64,000 nt of DNA from Terrisporobacter vanillatitrophus. GTDB lineage: Bacteria > Bacillota > Clostridia > Peptostreptococcales > Peptostreptococcaceae. The stretch covers positions 2,108,001 through 2,172,000 of the forward strand of contig NZ_CP154625.1 in the NCBI RefSeq assembly GCF_051148895.1. The letters are read 5' to 3'. A program made the position numbers and the translations under genes. Positions 27,336 to 35,730 of this stretch are shown one piece after another (the stretch's first letter is position 1; each line of letters begins with the position of its first letter). A model generated the notes under the pieces. That model did no database searches, was not told the DNA's origin, and saw only the letters and a list, made by a program, of their open reading frames with translations.

Positions 27336-28703
27336 TTAAACATTTTTTCCTCTTTCTTGTAATGCTTTTTCCATCATCGTTACATCACTGTCTTTTATTT
27401 TATAAGCAAGCAATGGTAATATAGATACTACTAGGAATACTATAGGAACAAGTAAGAATAACATTTTTATACCACTTTCTACTGATGCTGTAATTGCTCC
27501 GTCTGGGTTATATGCTATTGCTGCTAACACAGCAGGTATTACTGCACCTCTTACTGCTATGGATATTTTTATTGCTAAAGAACTAAATGACATTATTATT
27601 GCTTTTGTGTTTTTACCTGTTTTATATTCACTATAAGTACCACAGTTTGAATAAAGACTTGTTGTATTTCCATAAGCTATTCCAAAGAATATTTGACCTA
27701 TTCCAAGAAGTATAGTTACCATAAATTTGTTTGTTGGTAAGAAGTAGATTAATACTAAAGCTGCTGCAAATCCTGCAACTCCTATTAAATTTGTGTATTT
27801 ACTTCCCATTTTAGAAACAACATTTTTAGAGTAAAGAGAACCTATTAAAGCTCCTAGATTAAATACTACTAAAATCAAAGATATGGATGCTGGATCTTTT
27901 AATACTAATTTTGCATAATAAGCAACTGATGCCATTAAAGTGTAGTAACCTATTAGCTTTAAGAAATCATACATTAATACAAATAATAACTGAGGATTTG
28001 TAGCTATTCCTTTAGCCATATCTTTAAATGTGACTCTTTTTGCACTTGAAGTAGCTTCGCCTTCTTCAAGTTGTAAGTCATAGCCTTTCGTAATTACGTA
28101 GTGCATAAAGTAACAAATAGTAAAACCTATTGATGCTACTAATGCTGTTAAAGTATATCCTATAACTCCTGTTGATGATGAAAATATACCTAAGAAGAAA
28201 ATATTTAGAACTGGTACAAAGTAAGAAGCAATAATTTTACCTGCTGAAGAACCAGCTGAAATTCTTCCTGATAAAAATGCTCTTTCATCTGCATCATCTG
28301 ATAATATACCAACCAGTGTTCTATTCGCTGTCCAACATATATTCCATATGGCATGACTTAAAATATATCCTGCTCCACATAGAAGTGCTGCTGTAGTATT
28401 ACTACCTAATTTTGTAAACATAAGGACAAATAAGGCTACTATAAATGGTGGACAATAAATAAGCCAAGGTCTATATTTACCATTTTTGAAATTAACTTTA
28501 TCGATTATGACTCCTGCAAGCATGGCAGTAACCGCATCTGTAATTCCTGCTATAGATGTTATAGCCGCTGTAAGTCCTAGTGGAAGTTTTGCCACGTCTG
28601 TTAAAAATATTACAAAGAACGTAGTTTCAACAGTACTCATAAAAGAAAATCCAACTTCACTTATCCCCCAAAAATTCCTTATCTGCTTGTTAATCTTCTT
28701 CAT
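27336..28703 (-). CDS. GPH/MelB-type sodium:substrate symporter
   Basis: 455 residues with 12 predicted membrane helices. NFWGISEVGFSFMSTVETTFF, then DAVTAMLAGVIIDK and KNGKYRPWLIYCPP match the glycoside-pentoside-hexuronide:cation symporter family (MFS clan). It is the first gene of the methyltransferase operon and probably imports the methyl donor, since no glycosidase is present. The start at ATG 28703 follows AAGGGGTGAG; the in-frame TTG before it is inside the site. Downstream genes follow at 25 bases or less, then 57, then 5. Confidence 0.85.
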   Translation of the reverse strand: MKKINKQIRNFWGISEVGFSFMSTVETTFFVIFLTDVAKLPLGLTAAITSIAGITDAVTAMLAGVIIDKVNFKNGKYRPWLIYCPPFIVALFVLMFTKLGSNTTAALLCGAGYILSHAIWNICWTANRTLVGILSDDADERAFLSGRISAGSSAGKIIASYFVPVLNIFFLGIFSSSTGVIGYTLTALVASIGFTICYFMHYVITKGYDLQLEEGEATSSAKRVTFKDMAKGIATNPQLLFVLMYDFLKLIGYYTLMASVAYYAKLVLKDPASISLILVVFNLGALIGSLYSKNVVSKMGSKYTNLIGVAGFAAALVLIYFLPTNKFMVTILLGIGQIFFGIAYGNTTSLYSNCGTYSEYKTGKNTKAIIMSFSSLAIKISIAVRGAVIPAVLAAIAYNPDGAITASVESGIKMLFLLVPIVFLVVSILPLLAYKIKDSDVTMMEKALQERGKNV

Positions 28704-28762
28704 ATACTCACCCCTTAACAATTATTTTTAATTTTATAGATACTTTTATCTCTATTAACTAA

Positions 28763-28791
28763 AGTATAATTTCCATAATTTGTATACACAA
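28763..28791 (-). promoter_or_regulatory. Promoter of the corrinoid methyltransferase operon
   Basis: On the minus strand TTGTGT (28786-28791), 17 bases, then TATACT (28763-28768). It lies about 60 bp upstream of the transporter ATG. The cre-like site and the left copy of a direct repeat overlap its -35. Confidence 0.65.
28780..28790. repeat. Direct repeat copy 1 (TTGTATACACA)
   Basis: Overlaps the operon -35. A second copy, TTGTATACGCA, lies 101 bp away at 28881-28891 in the same orientation. It is a candidate operator for the divergent PucR-type regulators. Confidence 0.45.
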
Positions 28792-28805
28792 CGTAAGCAC
28801 TTACA
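28791..28805. promoter_or_regulatory. cre-like catabolite control site
   Basis: ACGTAAGCACTTACA matches the CcpA consensus WTGWAARCGYTTWCW at 13 of 15 positions and is nearly palindromic. It abuts the -35 of the methyltransferase operon, where CcpA binding would repress it when sugars are present. Confidence 0.55.
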
Positions 28806-28880
28806 AATATTTTTTATAAATTTTACAGATTTATATATTAATTTTTTGTTCAATTATTAGAAAATTCTTAATAATTTTTG

Positions 28881-28891
28881 TTGTATACGCA
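28881..28891. repeat. Direct repeat copy 2 (TTGTATACGCA)
   Basis: Same orientation as copy 1, closer to the regulator genes, 117 bp before the first regulator's start. One base differs from copy 1. Confidence 0.45.
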
Positions 28892-29007
28892 CAAAAGTAT
28901 TTTTGACTTTTAATAAAATTCAACTTTGTTTTTTTGTAGTAAGAAATAGTTCTAAAACTATGTTAATATTTAAGTGAGGGTAACTTTTATAAAAGGAGGA
29001 TGTTTGT

Positions 29008-30597
29008 TTGATTACTATAAGAAAGATTGTAGACAAGTTATGTGATTATAATATAAGCACATCTATAATAGAAGACTGTGAATTAATTGATTTTAGATAT
29101 TTATCAAAAAGAATTTCAAATTTTAATCCTTATAGCCTTTATATTTTTAAAGCTAGCAATTTACCAAATGAAATAATATGCCAAGATAAAATAAACTTTT
29201 TAATAATAAAAGATCAGTCACTTCCAAGTTTTTTATTAGAAGAAACTACAAAAGGAAAATACAATTACATAATATTAAACAATCAAGAATTGCCAATTTA
29301 CAAATTAATTTATATAATTCAAGACATTTTTAACCTAAATACTTCTTTAATTTCTTTTCAAGAAGATGTTTTAAATGCTATCGGTGATTCAAAATCAATA
29401 GATGATATTATAAAAATAAGTTTTAATTATTTAAAAAATCCCATAATACTTTTAAATTCCATGTATCATACTTGCTCTTATTATTATGGTGAAATAGTTA
29501 TAGATGATCCTTCTTGGAATTACCAATTAAAAATGAGCATTCCCCATCCTACATATTCGTTACTTTATAATCAAAATACAAAAAATCGTAAGATGGGAGA
29601 AAATAAAGAAGAAATTATAACTACCTTTTTTCCTGAGGTAATGAAGTATAAAGAAAGGACAATCCCTATTGTTCATGATAATTTCACTATTGCTAGAATA
29701 AGTGTATTGGAGTGTAATAATCCTCTAAGTGATTGTGATTTAGAAATACTTAAAACTCTTGGTAAGTTAATTTATCCCTTACTTTTGTTGGATAAACGAT
29801 TTTTAGTGGAAAATAATTCTGAATTTGATAACATAATGAATTATTTACTTAAAGCAACAAATCCAAATAAAGTGTTTATTAAAAACGCATTATTATCTCT
29901 TAACATTGATAATTCAAATAATAAATATTTACTTCTTTTAAGAGATAATGACAATGTAAATTCAAAAACAAAAATAAATTATGTAAAACAGTATATCTCT
30001 TCCTTATTTTCAAAACATATTGTTTTTGTTTATAAAAATAGCATAATCGTAATTTATAATAATAGAAATTCTTATGAAAATTTCTGTGAATCCAATGAAT
30101 ATGAAGATTTCATAAAATCAATAAAAGATTATACTTTAAAGGTTGGTGTTAGCAAATTATTTAATAACTTTGAAAATTTTAAGGTTGCCTACAATCAATG
30201 TAAAAAAGCTATATATTTTGGTGAATTAATTCATAAAAAAGAAGATTCTCCATATTACTTTGATGATTATGTTATTTTTAATATAATTTCATCATTTTTA
30301 GAAAAAGGTGATTTGAATAATCTTTTAGATTCAAAGTTAAAAGATTTAATCTTATGTAATAGCAATGATTTATATTATACTTTATACACTTTTATTCAAT
30401 GTAGAGGTGATACAAAGCTAACTTCTGAAAAATTAAATATTCACTATAATACTCTTAAATATAGACTTAATAAAATAGAAAACTTATTTAATATGAATTT
30501 AAATGATGAAGATTATTTGGTTAAACTAAAACTTTCATTTGCTGCTTTAGATATGAAAAAACTTGGGGGTAATATAAATGTCCAACACTATGAATGA
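29008..30597 (+). CDS. PucR/CdaR-type transcriptional regulator 1
   Basis: 529 residues. The C-terminal PucR helix-turn-helix (HTH_30) is clear: GDTKLTSEKLNIHYNTLKYRLNKIENL, split here, near residues 465-500. In front lies a CdaR GGDEF-like middle domain (~270-420, with KVGVSKLFNNFENFKVAYNQ) and an N-terminal PucR-like ligand domain. Such regulators often activate catabolic genes in response to the substrate. The start is TTG 29008, with AAAGGAGG at 8-base spacing; the nearest ATG reads into a stop. It is divergent to the methyltransferase operon and overlaps regulator 2 by 20 bases. Confidence 0.85.
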   Translation: MITIRKIVDKLCDYNISTSIIEDCELIDFRYLSKRISNFNPYSLYIFKASNLPNEIICQDKINFLIIKDQSLPSFLLEETTKGKYNYIILNNQELPIYKLIYIIQDIFNLNTSLISFQEDVLNAIGDSKSIDDIIKISFNYLKNPIILLNSMYHTCSYYYGEIVIDDPSWNYQLKMSIPHPTYSLLYNQNTKNRKMGENKEEIITTFFPEVMKYKERTIPIVHDNFTIARISVLECNNPLSDCDLEILKTLGKLIYPLLLLDKRFLVENNSEFDNIMNYLLKATNPNKVFIKNALLSLNIDNSNNKYLLLLRDNDNVNSKTKINYVKQYISSLFSKHIVFVYKNSIIVIYNNRNSYENFCESNEYEDFIKSIKDYTLKVGVSKLFNNFENFKVAYNQCKKAIYFGELIHKKEDSPYYFDDYVIFNIISSFLEKGDLNNLLDSKLKDLILCNSNDLYYTLYTFIQCRGDTKLTSEKLNIHYNTLKYRLNKIENLFNMNLNDEDYLVKLKLSFAALDMKKLGGNINVQHYE

Positions 30598-32122
30598 AAT
30601 AAGTAAATCTTTATTAAAATATAAGCCTAAAGTTTTAATTCAAGAAAACATAACTATTTCTAATTATTATTATTTACATAATGAACTTAATGAATTTAAT
30701 TCTAACTGCTTATATGTTTGTAAATCTTCCCAGTTGCCCAATCATATTAATAATAATGACATAATAAATTTACTAATAATTTTAGATGCTCCTTTGCCCT
30801 CCTATTTACAGTGGTGGGATAAATATAATTTAATTTTATTGGAAGAAAATAGTTGTAATATATATGTACTTTTGGAGAAACTTCAAGATTTAATAAATAT
30901 GGATAGTATTTTAAATCACCTTACAACAAAACTGATTGATGGTATTTCTAAACATTTATCTATTAACGAATTAATAGCCATCGTTTATAATTATTTAAAA
31001 AATCCAATTATACTTACCAATACTTGTGGCTATGTATTATCTTCTTATGTTGGAGATGATCATATTGACGAGCCTATTTGGGAAGAACAAATAAGTACTG
31101 GCTATGCAAATGTTAGTTATTTAAAAAATATATATTATGATTTAAATTTTAGACAATCTATTTCTTTTTTTAATCAACCTATAATGGTAAATTATACAGA
31201 TATGATGAACCATAGAATGCTAATATCCACATTAAAAAAGGAAAATTTTAACGTAGCCTATATCCATGTATTAGAAGTAAATAAACCTTTTTCAAAAATT
31301 GATATGAAAATTCTAGATATGTTAAGTAAAATGCTTCTACCATTAATTGTAAATAATAGTAGAATTGTTCTTTCAAAGCAAAGTCCCTTTGATTATCTTT
31401 TTTACTATTTAGTAAATTGTAAAGAGTATGACGAAAACTATATTAACAACTACTCTAAGATTTTCGACTTAGATTTCAAAAATGATTTACTTTTAGTTTA
31501 TATAGAAAATTTAAGTCATATAGATTCATTTCAGAAATTAAAGTACTTATATGATGTGTTAAGTCACATATTTTATAATAACTATATTTATTTTTATGAT
31601 AATAAAATATTCATTCTTTACAAAGGAAGTAAAGAACTAAAAGAAGATGAAAATAGATTATTTACTCAATTTTTAAAAGAAAATAATTTAAAAGCTGGTA
31701 TTAGTCAGCCTTTTTCAAATTTAAAAGATTTCAAGAATGCAAATTATCAAGGAATTAATGCTATTTACATATCAAAAAAAATGAATAGAGATGAATACAT
31801 TTCTTATTACAATGATTTTATAATAAATAATTTAGTATTTACTTTTATTAGAAATAACAATATGAATGATTTAATTGACATTGCTTTAATGGATTTTATT
31901 AGTGAAAATAATGAAGAGTATGTTGAAACATTAAAAATTTATTGTGAAAATAATGGTGATATGCAAAAAACTTCTGCCAAGCTACATATTCATTACAATA
32001 CTTTAAAATACAGACTTCAAAAGATTAAAGATTTATACTGTATGGATATTTTTGATAGCGATTATACTCTAAAACTAAAGTTATCTTTTTTAGCTTTAGA
32101 TTTTCTTCAAAGCAAAATGTAG
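30578..32122 (+). CDS. PucR/CdaR-type transcriptional regulator 2
   Basis: 514 residues, a paralogue of the upstream regulator with the same layout: N-terminal PucR-like part, GGDEF-like middle (KAGISQPFSNLKDFKNANYQ) and HTH_30 (GDMQKTSAKLHIHYNTLKYR). The two share YLKNPIIL and the HYNTLKYRL recognition region, so they may bind the same operators. Its ATG, with TTGGGGGT upstream, lies inside the end of regulator 1, so translation is coupled. They could act as a heteromer or sense two signals for the demethylase operon. Confidence 0.85.
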   Translation: MSNTMNEISKSLLKYKPKVLIQENITISNYYYLHNELNEFNSNCLYVCKSSQLPNHINNNDIINLLIILDAPLPSYLQWWDKYNLILLEENSCNIYVLLEKLQDLINMDSILNHLTTKLIDGISKHLSINELIAIVYNYLKNPIILTNTCGYVLSSYVGDDHIDEPIWEEQISTGYANVSYLKNIYYDLNFRQSISFFNQPIMVNYTDMMNHRMLISTLKKENFNVAYIHVLEVNKPFSKIDMKILDMLSKMLLPLIVNNSRIVLSKQSPFDYLFYYLVNCKEYDENYINNYSKIFDLDFKNDLLLVYIENLSHIDSFQKLKYLYDVLSHIFYNNYIYFYDNKIFILYKGSKELKEDENRLFTQFLKENNLKAGISQPFSNLKDFKNANYQGINAIYISKKMNRDEYISYYNDFIINNLVFTFIRNNNMNDLIDIALMDFISENNEEYVETLKIYCENNGDMQKTSAKLHIHYNTLKYRLQKIKDLYCMDIFDSDYTLKLKLSFLALDFLQSKM

Positions 32123-32167
32123 CAAAGTACCCTATAAAGTAAAATTAATTTTATAGGGTACTTTGCT
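32121..32167. terminator. Bidirectional terminator between regulator 2 and nrdF
   Basis: 18-bp arms (agcaaagtaccctataaa / tttatagggtactttgct) overlap the stop codons of the two convergent genes. Confidence 0.88.
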
Positions 32168-33138
32168 TATATTATAAAGTCTTCGTCTTTTAATTCTTCA
32201 TATATGCCTTTTTGGTATCCATTGCCTTTTGTAGAGAAGAAATCATGTGTTTTAGTTTCTGTACTTAGACCATTTAAAACTATTGGATTTACAGATTTTA
32301 CTTCATAATAATCTTCAAATCCTAAATTTTCAAGTGCTCTATTGGCATTATATTGTAAGAAGTTTATAACCTCTTCTTCCAAGTTGCTATCTTTGTAAAT
32401 AAGCTTCGTATATTCTATTTCATTTTCCATAAGGTCGTTGAAAATTCTATACATCTTATTTTTTAATTCTATTTTTTCTTCTTCGTTAAAACTTTCAAAT
32501 TTTTCTTTTGCAAGGAGACCTATATACTTTCCATGTAGTGATTCATCTCTTAAAATAAGTGATATTATCTCTCCACTTGATACCATTTTTCCTTGTCCTG
32601 CTAAAAATAGTGGATAGAAAAATCCTGAATAAAATAGAAAACTTTCTAAAAACACACTTGTTACCATGGATAAATATAAACTTTTTTCATCAGTTGTATT
32701 TTCATATTGTTGCAAAATTAACTGCGCTTTTCTTTGTAGAGTTCTTTCTTCTTCTATCCACTCAAATAACTCATCTATTTCTCTATTTGATAGTAGTGTT
32801 GTAAATATTGATGAATAACTTTTTGCATGGATTTCTTCCATAGTTCCCATAAATGAAAGTACAGCCTTTCTTTGAAAATTATCTGTCAAACTCATCATGG
32901 AAGGTATTCCGTTGTTTCCTTGTTTAGTATCAAGTAGTGTTAAACCTGCTAGAACTTTTTTATATAAATCTCTTTCTCTTTCACTTAGTTCATTCCAAAC
33001 CTTTAAATCCTTTGATACAGGAATTTCTTCTGGAAGCCAAAACTGCTTTACATTTTGTTCCCAAAATACTTGGGTAAAGTTGTCATCTTCTTTGTTCCAA
33101 TTAATTGCTTTGTGTATTTTATTTAAAGTAAATGTCAT
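32167..33138 (-). CDS. nrdF: Ribonucleotide reductase class Ib, beta subunit
   Basis: 323 residues, an R2 ferritin-like subunit. Metal ligands and the radical Tyr are in MEEIHAKSYSSIF (E, H, then Y in the SYS of class Ib), with later ligands in the helix holding SFLFYSGFFYP and RDESLHGKYIG (E, H). It assembles a dimetal (Mn or Fe)-tyrosyl radical that drives nucleotide reduction by NrdE. It follows nrdE by 12 bases. No nrdI flavodoxin, normally needed for Mn activation in class Ib, is next to it, so nrdI must be elsewhere. Good AGGAAATT ribosome binding site. Confidence 0.93.
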   Translation of the reverse strand: MTFTLNKIHKAINWNKEDDNFTQVFWEQNVKQFWLPEEIPVSKDLKVWNELSERERDLYKKVLAGLTLLDTKQGNNGIPSMMSLTDNFQRKAVLSFMGTMEEIHAKSYSSIFTTLLSNREIDELFEWIEEERTLQRKAQLILQQYENTTDEKSLYLSMVTSVFLESFLFYSGFFYPLFLAGQGKMVSSGEIISLILRDESLHGKYIGLLAKEKFESFNEEEKIELKNKMYRIFNDLMENEIEYTKLIYKDSNLEEEVINFLQYNANRALENLGFEDYYEVKSVNPIVLNGLSTETKTHDFFSTKGNGYQKGIYEELKDEDFII

Positions 33139-33150
33139 AATTTCCTCTCC

Positions 33151-35250
33151 CTATACAGAACACATTAGACATTCATTATCGTCTCTTGTCATTTTTGTTC
33201 TTGTGTAATATAAACTTTTTAAACCTTTTTTATAAGCATAAATATAATATCTTGCTATATCTCTAGTTGTTTTTTCATCTGTTACAAATAGTGTGGTAGA
33301 TATTCCTTGGTCCACATGACTTTGAGCTGCTGCTACTATGTCTATAATTTTTCTCATGTCCATTCTATAAGCTGATTGATAGTAAAGCATATTTTCATTA
33401 GTTAAAAATGGCATAGGATAAATTGTTGTTGAATCTCCATAAGTTCTTACTTCCACTGGTTCTGTTATGGGCATTATGCTACTTGTGGCATTTTGCACGT
33501 AGCTAATACTTTGTGTTGGTGCTATGGCTGTTAAATAAGCATTGTATATACCATTTTCCTTTACTTCATCTAATAGTTTTGACCAATCTTTTATAGTTGG
33601 AATATAAATACCTTCAAATAATTCTTTTATTTTGTCAGTCTTTGGCAAATAACTTTCACTATAGTATTTTGATAAAACTTCACTATTTTTACCTTTTGCA
33701 TATTCTGATTTTTCAAATCCAACAAAAGTTTCTTTTCTTTTTATTCCTATTTTCATAGATGCTTTTATGGCATAAAATCTAATCATAGCAAAGAATACAT
33801 TACAAAAGTCCACAGCTTCTTCAGAGGTATAAAGTATATTTTCTCTAACTAAATATCCATGTAAATTCATTGCTCCAAGTCCTATGGAATGTGATTTATC
33901 ATTACCATTTTTCACCGTTGGAACTTGTTTTATATTAGTTTTGTCTGAAACGAAAGTTAAGGCTCTTATGGCTGTTTCTACTGTTTTTTTCACGTCCTTA
34001 TTATCCATAACATTTGCTATATTTAATGATCCTAAGTTACAACTTATATCTTGTCCCCATATGTTGTTTTCTGTGTAACCTTTTATGTGTGAAGGTGTTT
34101 GATATTGGAAGATCTCACAACATAAGTTTGACATTTTTATCAGTCCTAGATCTTTTAAAGTATGTTCTTTGTTTGCTGTGTCTATAAAAATAACATAAGG
34201 GTATCCACTTTCTTGTTGCATATGTGCTATTTTAGTAAGCATCTGTCTAGGGTTGATTTCCTTTTTTCTTATATCCTTATCTTCTACAAGCTTGTCATAC
34301 CATTTATCCATTTTCATCTCATCTAAGTGAATTTTATACTTTTTGTATACACTGTATGGATAAAAGGCGTAAGCTTTCTCATTTTTCTCTGCTAATTCCA
34401 TAAATTTGTTGTGAATTATGGCACCTAATGATAAAGTAGTTAATCTTATTTTTTCATCTGCATTGATTTTCTTTGTGTCCATTAATAATTCAAAATCAGG
34501 ATGGAATACACTTAAATAAACTGCTCCTGCTCCTTGTCTAGCTCCCATTTGATTAAAATAACTAAATGATTGTTCAAGCATTTTTGCTACACCAACAGGG
34601 CCTCCAGCTGCTCCCTCAATTCCTTTTATAGGATCTCCAGCTGCTCTTAGTCTACTTAAGTTTAAAGCTACTCCTCCACCTATTTTAGATAAATGGTTGG
34701 CAGAAGATATGGCATAAGAAATTCCCTCTGTGCTATCTTCCACTGAAAGTAAAAAACAAGATACCATCTCTCCTGCTCTTGCTCTTCCTGCATTTAAAAA
34801 TGTTGGAGTAGCTGGTTGAAACTCTTGTTTTATTAATTTATCTGCTAAGTTTAAAGTTAAATCTTCGTCTCCATCACCTAGGGCTAGTGATACTATTAAA
34901 ACCTTGTCATTGTATGTTTCTAATATAATTTTGTTATTGTCACTTTTTAGAGCATAGTTTTGATAAAATTTATTAGAGCTCATATAAGATTGAAATTTGA
35001 AATTACAATTTTTTATATGAGTATAAATCTTTTTTATAAAGTTCATACTGTATTTATTTATTACTTCTTCGCTATAATAATCATTTTCTATTAAATATTT
35101 TAATCTTTCTTCTATGCTGTTAAATTTTTTTAATCTTGGGTTCACATATTCATTTAAATAACTTTCTAAAGCTTCTTTATCTTTGTCTAATTGGTATTTT
35201 CCTTCATTGTCTTTTATTATGACTTTGTTGTTAAGTTCTATCCAGTTCAT
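33151..35250 (-). CDS. nrdE: Ribonucleotide reductase class Ib, alpha subunit
   Basis: 699 residues. It lacks an N-terminal ATP-cone, as class Ib does. The substrate and radical site appears as NLCCEI, with ISCNLGSLNIAN, FQPATPTFLNAGR and SVEDSTEGI, and the C-terminal redox pair is ECLMCSV. It reduces NDPs to dNDPs aerobically. AAAGGAAGG precedes the ATG. The upstream region holds an NrdR-like box. A first Cys of the active-site triplet is in VSCFLLS. Confidence 0.93.
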   Translation of the reverse strand: MNWIELNNKVIIKDNEGKYQLDKDKEALESYLNEYVNPRLKKFNSIEERLKYLIENDYYSEEVINKYSMNFIKKIYTHIKNCNFKFQSYMSSNKFYQNYALKSDNNKIILETYNDKVLIVSLALGDGDEDLTLNLADKLIKQEFQPATPTFLNAGRARAGEMVSCFLLSVEDSTEGISYAISSANHLSKIGGGVALNLSRLRAAGDPIKGIEGAAGGPVGVAKMLEQSFSYFNQMGARQGAGAVYLSVFHPDFELLMDTKKINADEKIRLTTLSLGAIIHNKFMELAEKNEKAYAFYPYSVYKKYKIHLDEMKMDKWYDKLVEDKDIRKKEINPRQMLTKIAHMQQESGYPYVIFIDTANKEHTLKDLGLIKMSNLCCEIFQYQTPSHIKGYTENNIWGQDISCNLGSLNIANVMDNKDVKKTVETAIRALTFVSDKTNIKQVPTVKNGNDKSHSIGLGAMNLHGYLVRENILYTSEEAVDFCNVFFAMIRFYAIKASMKIGIKRKETFVGFEKSEYAKGKNSEVLSKYYSESYLPKTDKIKELFEGIYIPTIKDWSKLLDEVKENGIYNAYLTAIAPTQSISYVQNATSSIMPITEPVEVRTYGDSTTIYPMPFLTNENMLYYQSAYRMDMRKIIDIVAAAQSHVDQGISTTLFVTDEKTTRDIARYYIYAYKKGLKSLYYTRTKMTRDDNECLMCSV

Positions 35251-35299
35251 CTTTACCTTCCTTTTATAAGCTTAATTATATGTATTTTTCAAAGAAAAC

Positions 35300-35315
35300 A
35301 CACTATATATAGTTG
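35300..35315. promoter_or_regulatory. NrdR-like box upstream of nrdE
   Basis: ACACTATATATAGTTG matches the NrdR consensus ACACWATATATWGTGT at all but the last two bases and contains a perfect 12-bp palindrome. It is 50 bp upstream of the nrdE start. A second, much poorer match near 35333-35350 is at the expected distance. Confidence 0.6.
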
Positions 35316-35445
35316 TTAATATCATTTTCGATACCACATATAGTATATACACGATTTATTATTACTTTAAACTTTTTTATTAAAAATATATGATAGAGAT
35401 TTAATATAGTAAAAGTAAATAGAACCTTCTTCTTAAAATAAAAAT

Positions 35446-35470
35446 GGTGTATCAAGTTTATTGATACACC
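35446..35470 (-). terminator. Terminator of the dlt operon
   Basis: A 10-bp stem (ggtgtatcaa / ttgatacacc) followed by ATTTTTATTTT on the minus strand, 12 bases after the dltC stop. Confidence 0.88.
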
Positions 35471-35481
35471 TTAAAATAATA

Positions 35482-35712
35482 TTATTTCCTGGTTTCTAAG
35501 AATTTAACTAAATTGTTTACTGTTGCCATGTCATTTCTTTCTAAGTCTGTTGGCTGAAGCGCTATTTTAAGTCTATCTTCTATCTCAACTAAAACTTCTA
35601 TTATAGCTAATGAATCTAAAAGTTCTGCTTCAAATAAATTCATATCTAAATCATCTTTTATTTCATCACATTCTAATACGTCCTCAAATATACTTATAAC
35701 TGTTTCTTGCAT
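35482..35712 (-). CDS. dltC: D-alanyl carrier protein DltC
   Basis: 76 residues, an acyl-carrier-type protein. The phosphopantetheine Ser lies in ELLDSLAIIEVL. It carries D-Ala as a thioester from DltA to DltB for decorating teichoic acids. Length is normal. GGAGGATG precedes the ATG, and it lies 18 bases after dltB. Last gene of the operon. Confidence 0.95.
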   Translation of the reverse strand: MQETVISIFEDVLECDEIKDDLDMNLFEAELLDSLAIIEVLVEIEDRLKIALQPTDLERNDMATVNNLVKFLETRK

Positions 35713-35730
35713 AATACATCCTCCTAATAT

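Noticed and set aside
35332..35350. Second full NrdR box
   Set aside because: Too few consensus matches in any register at the required spacing.
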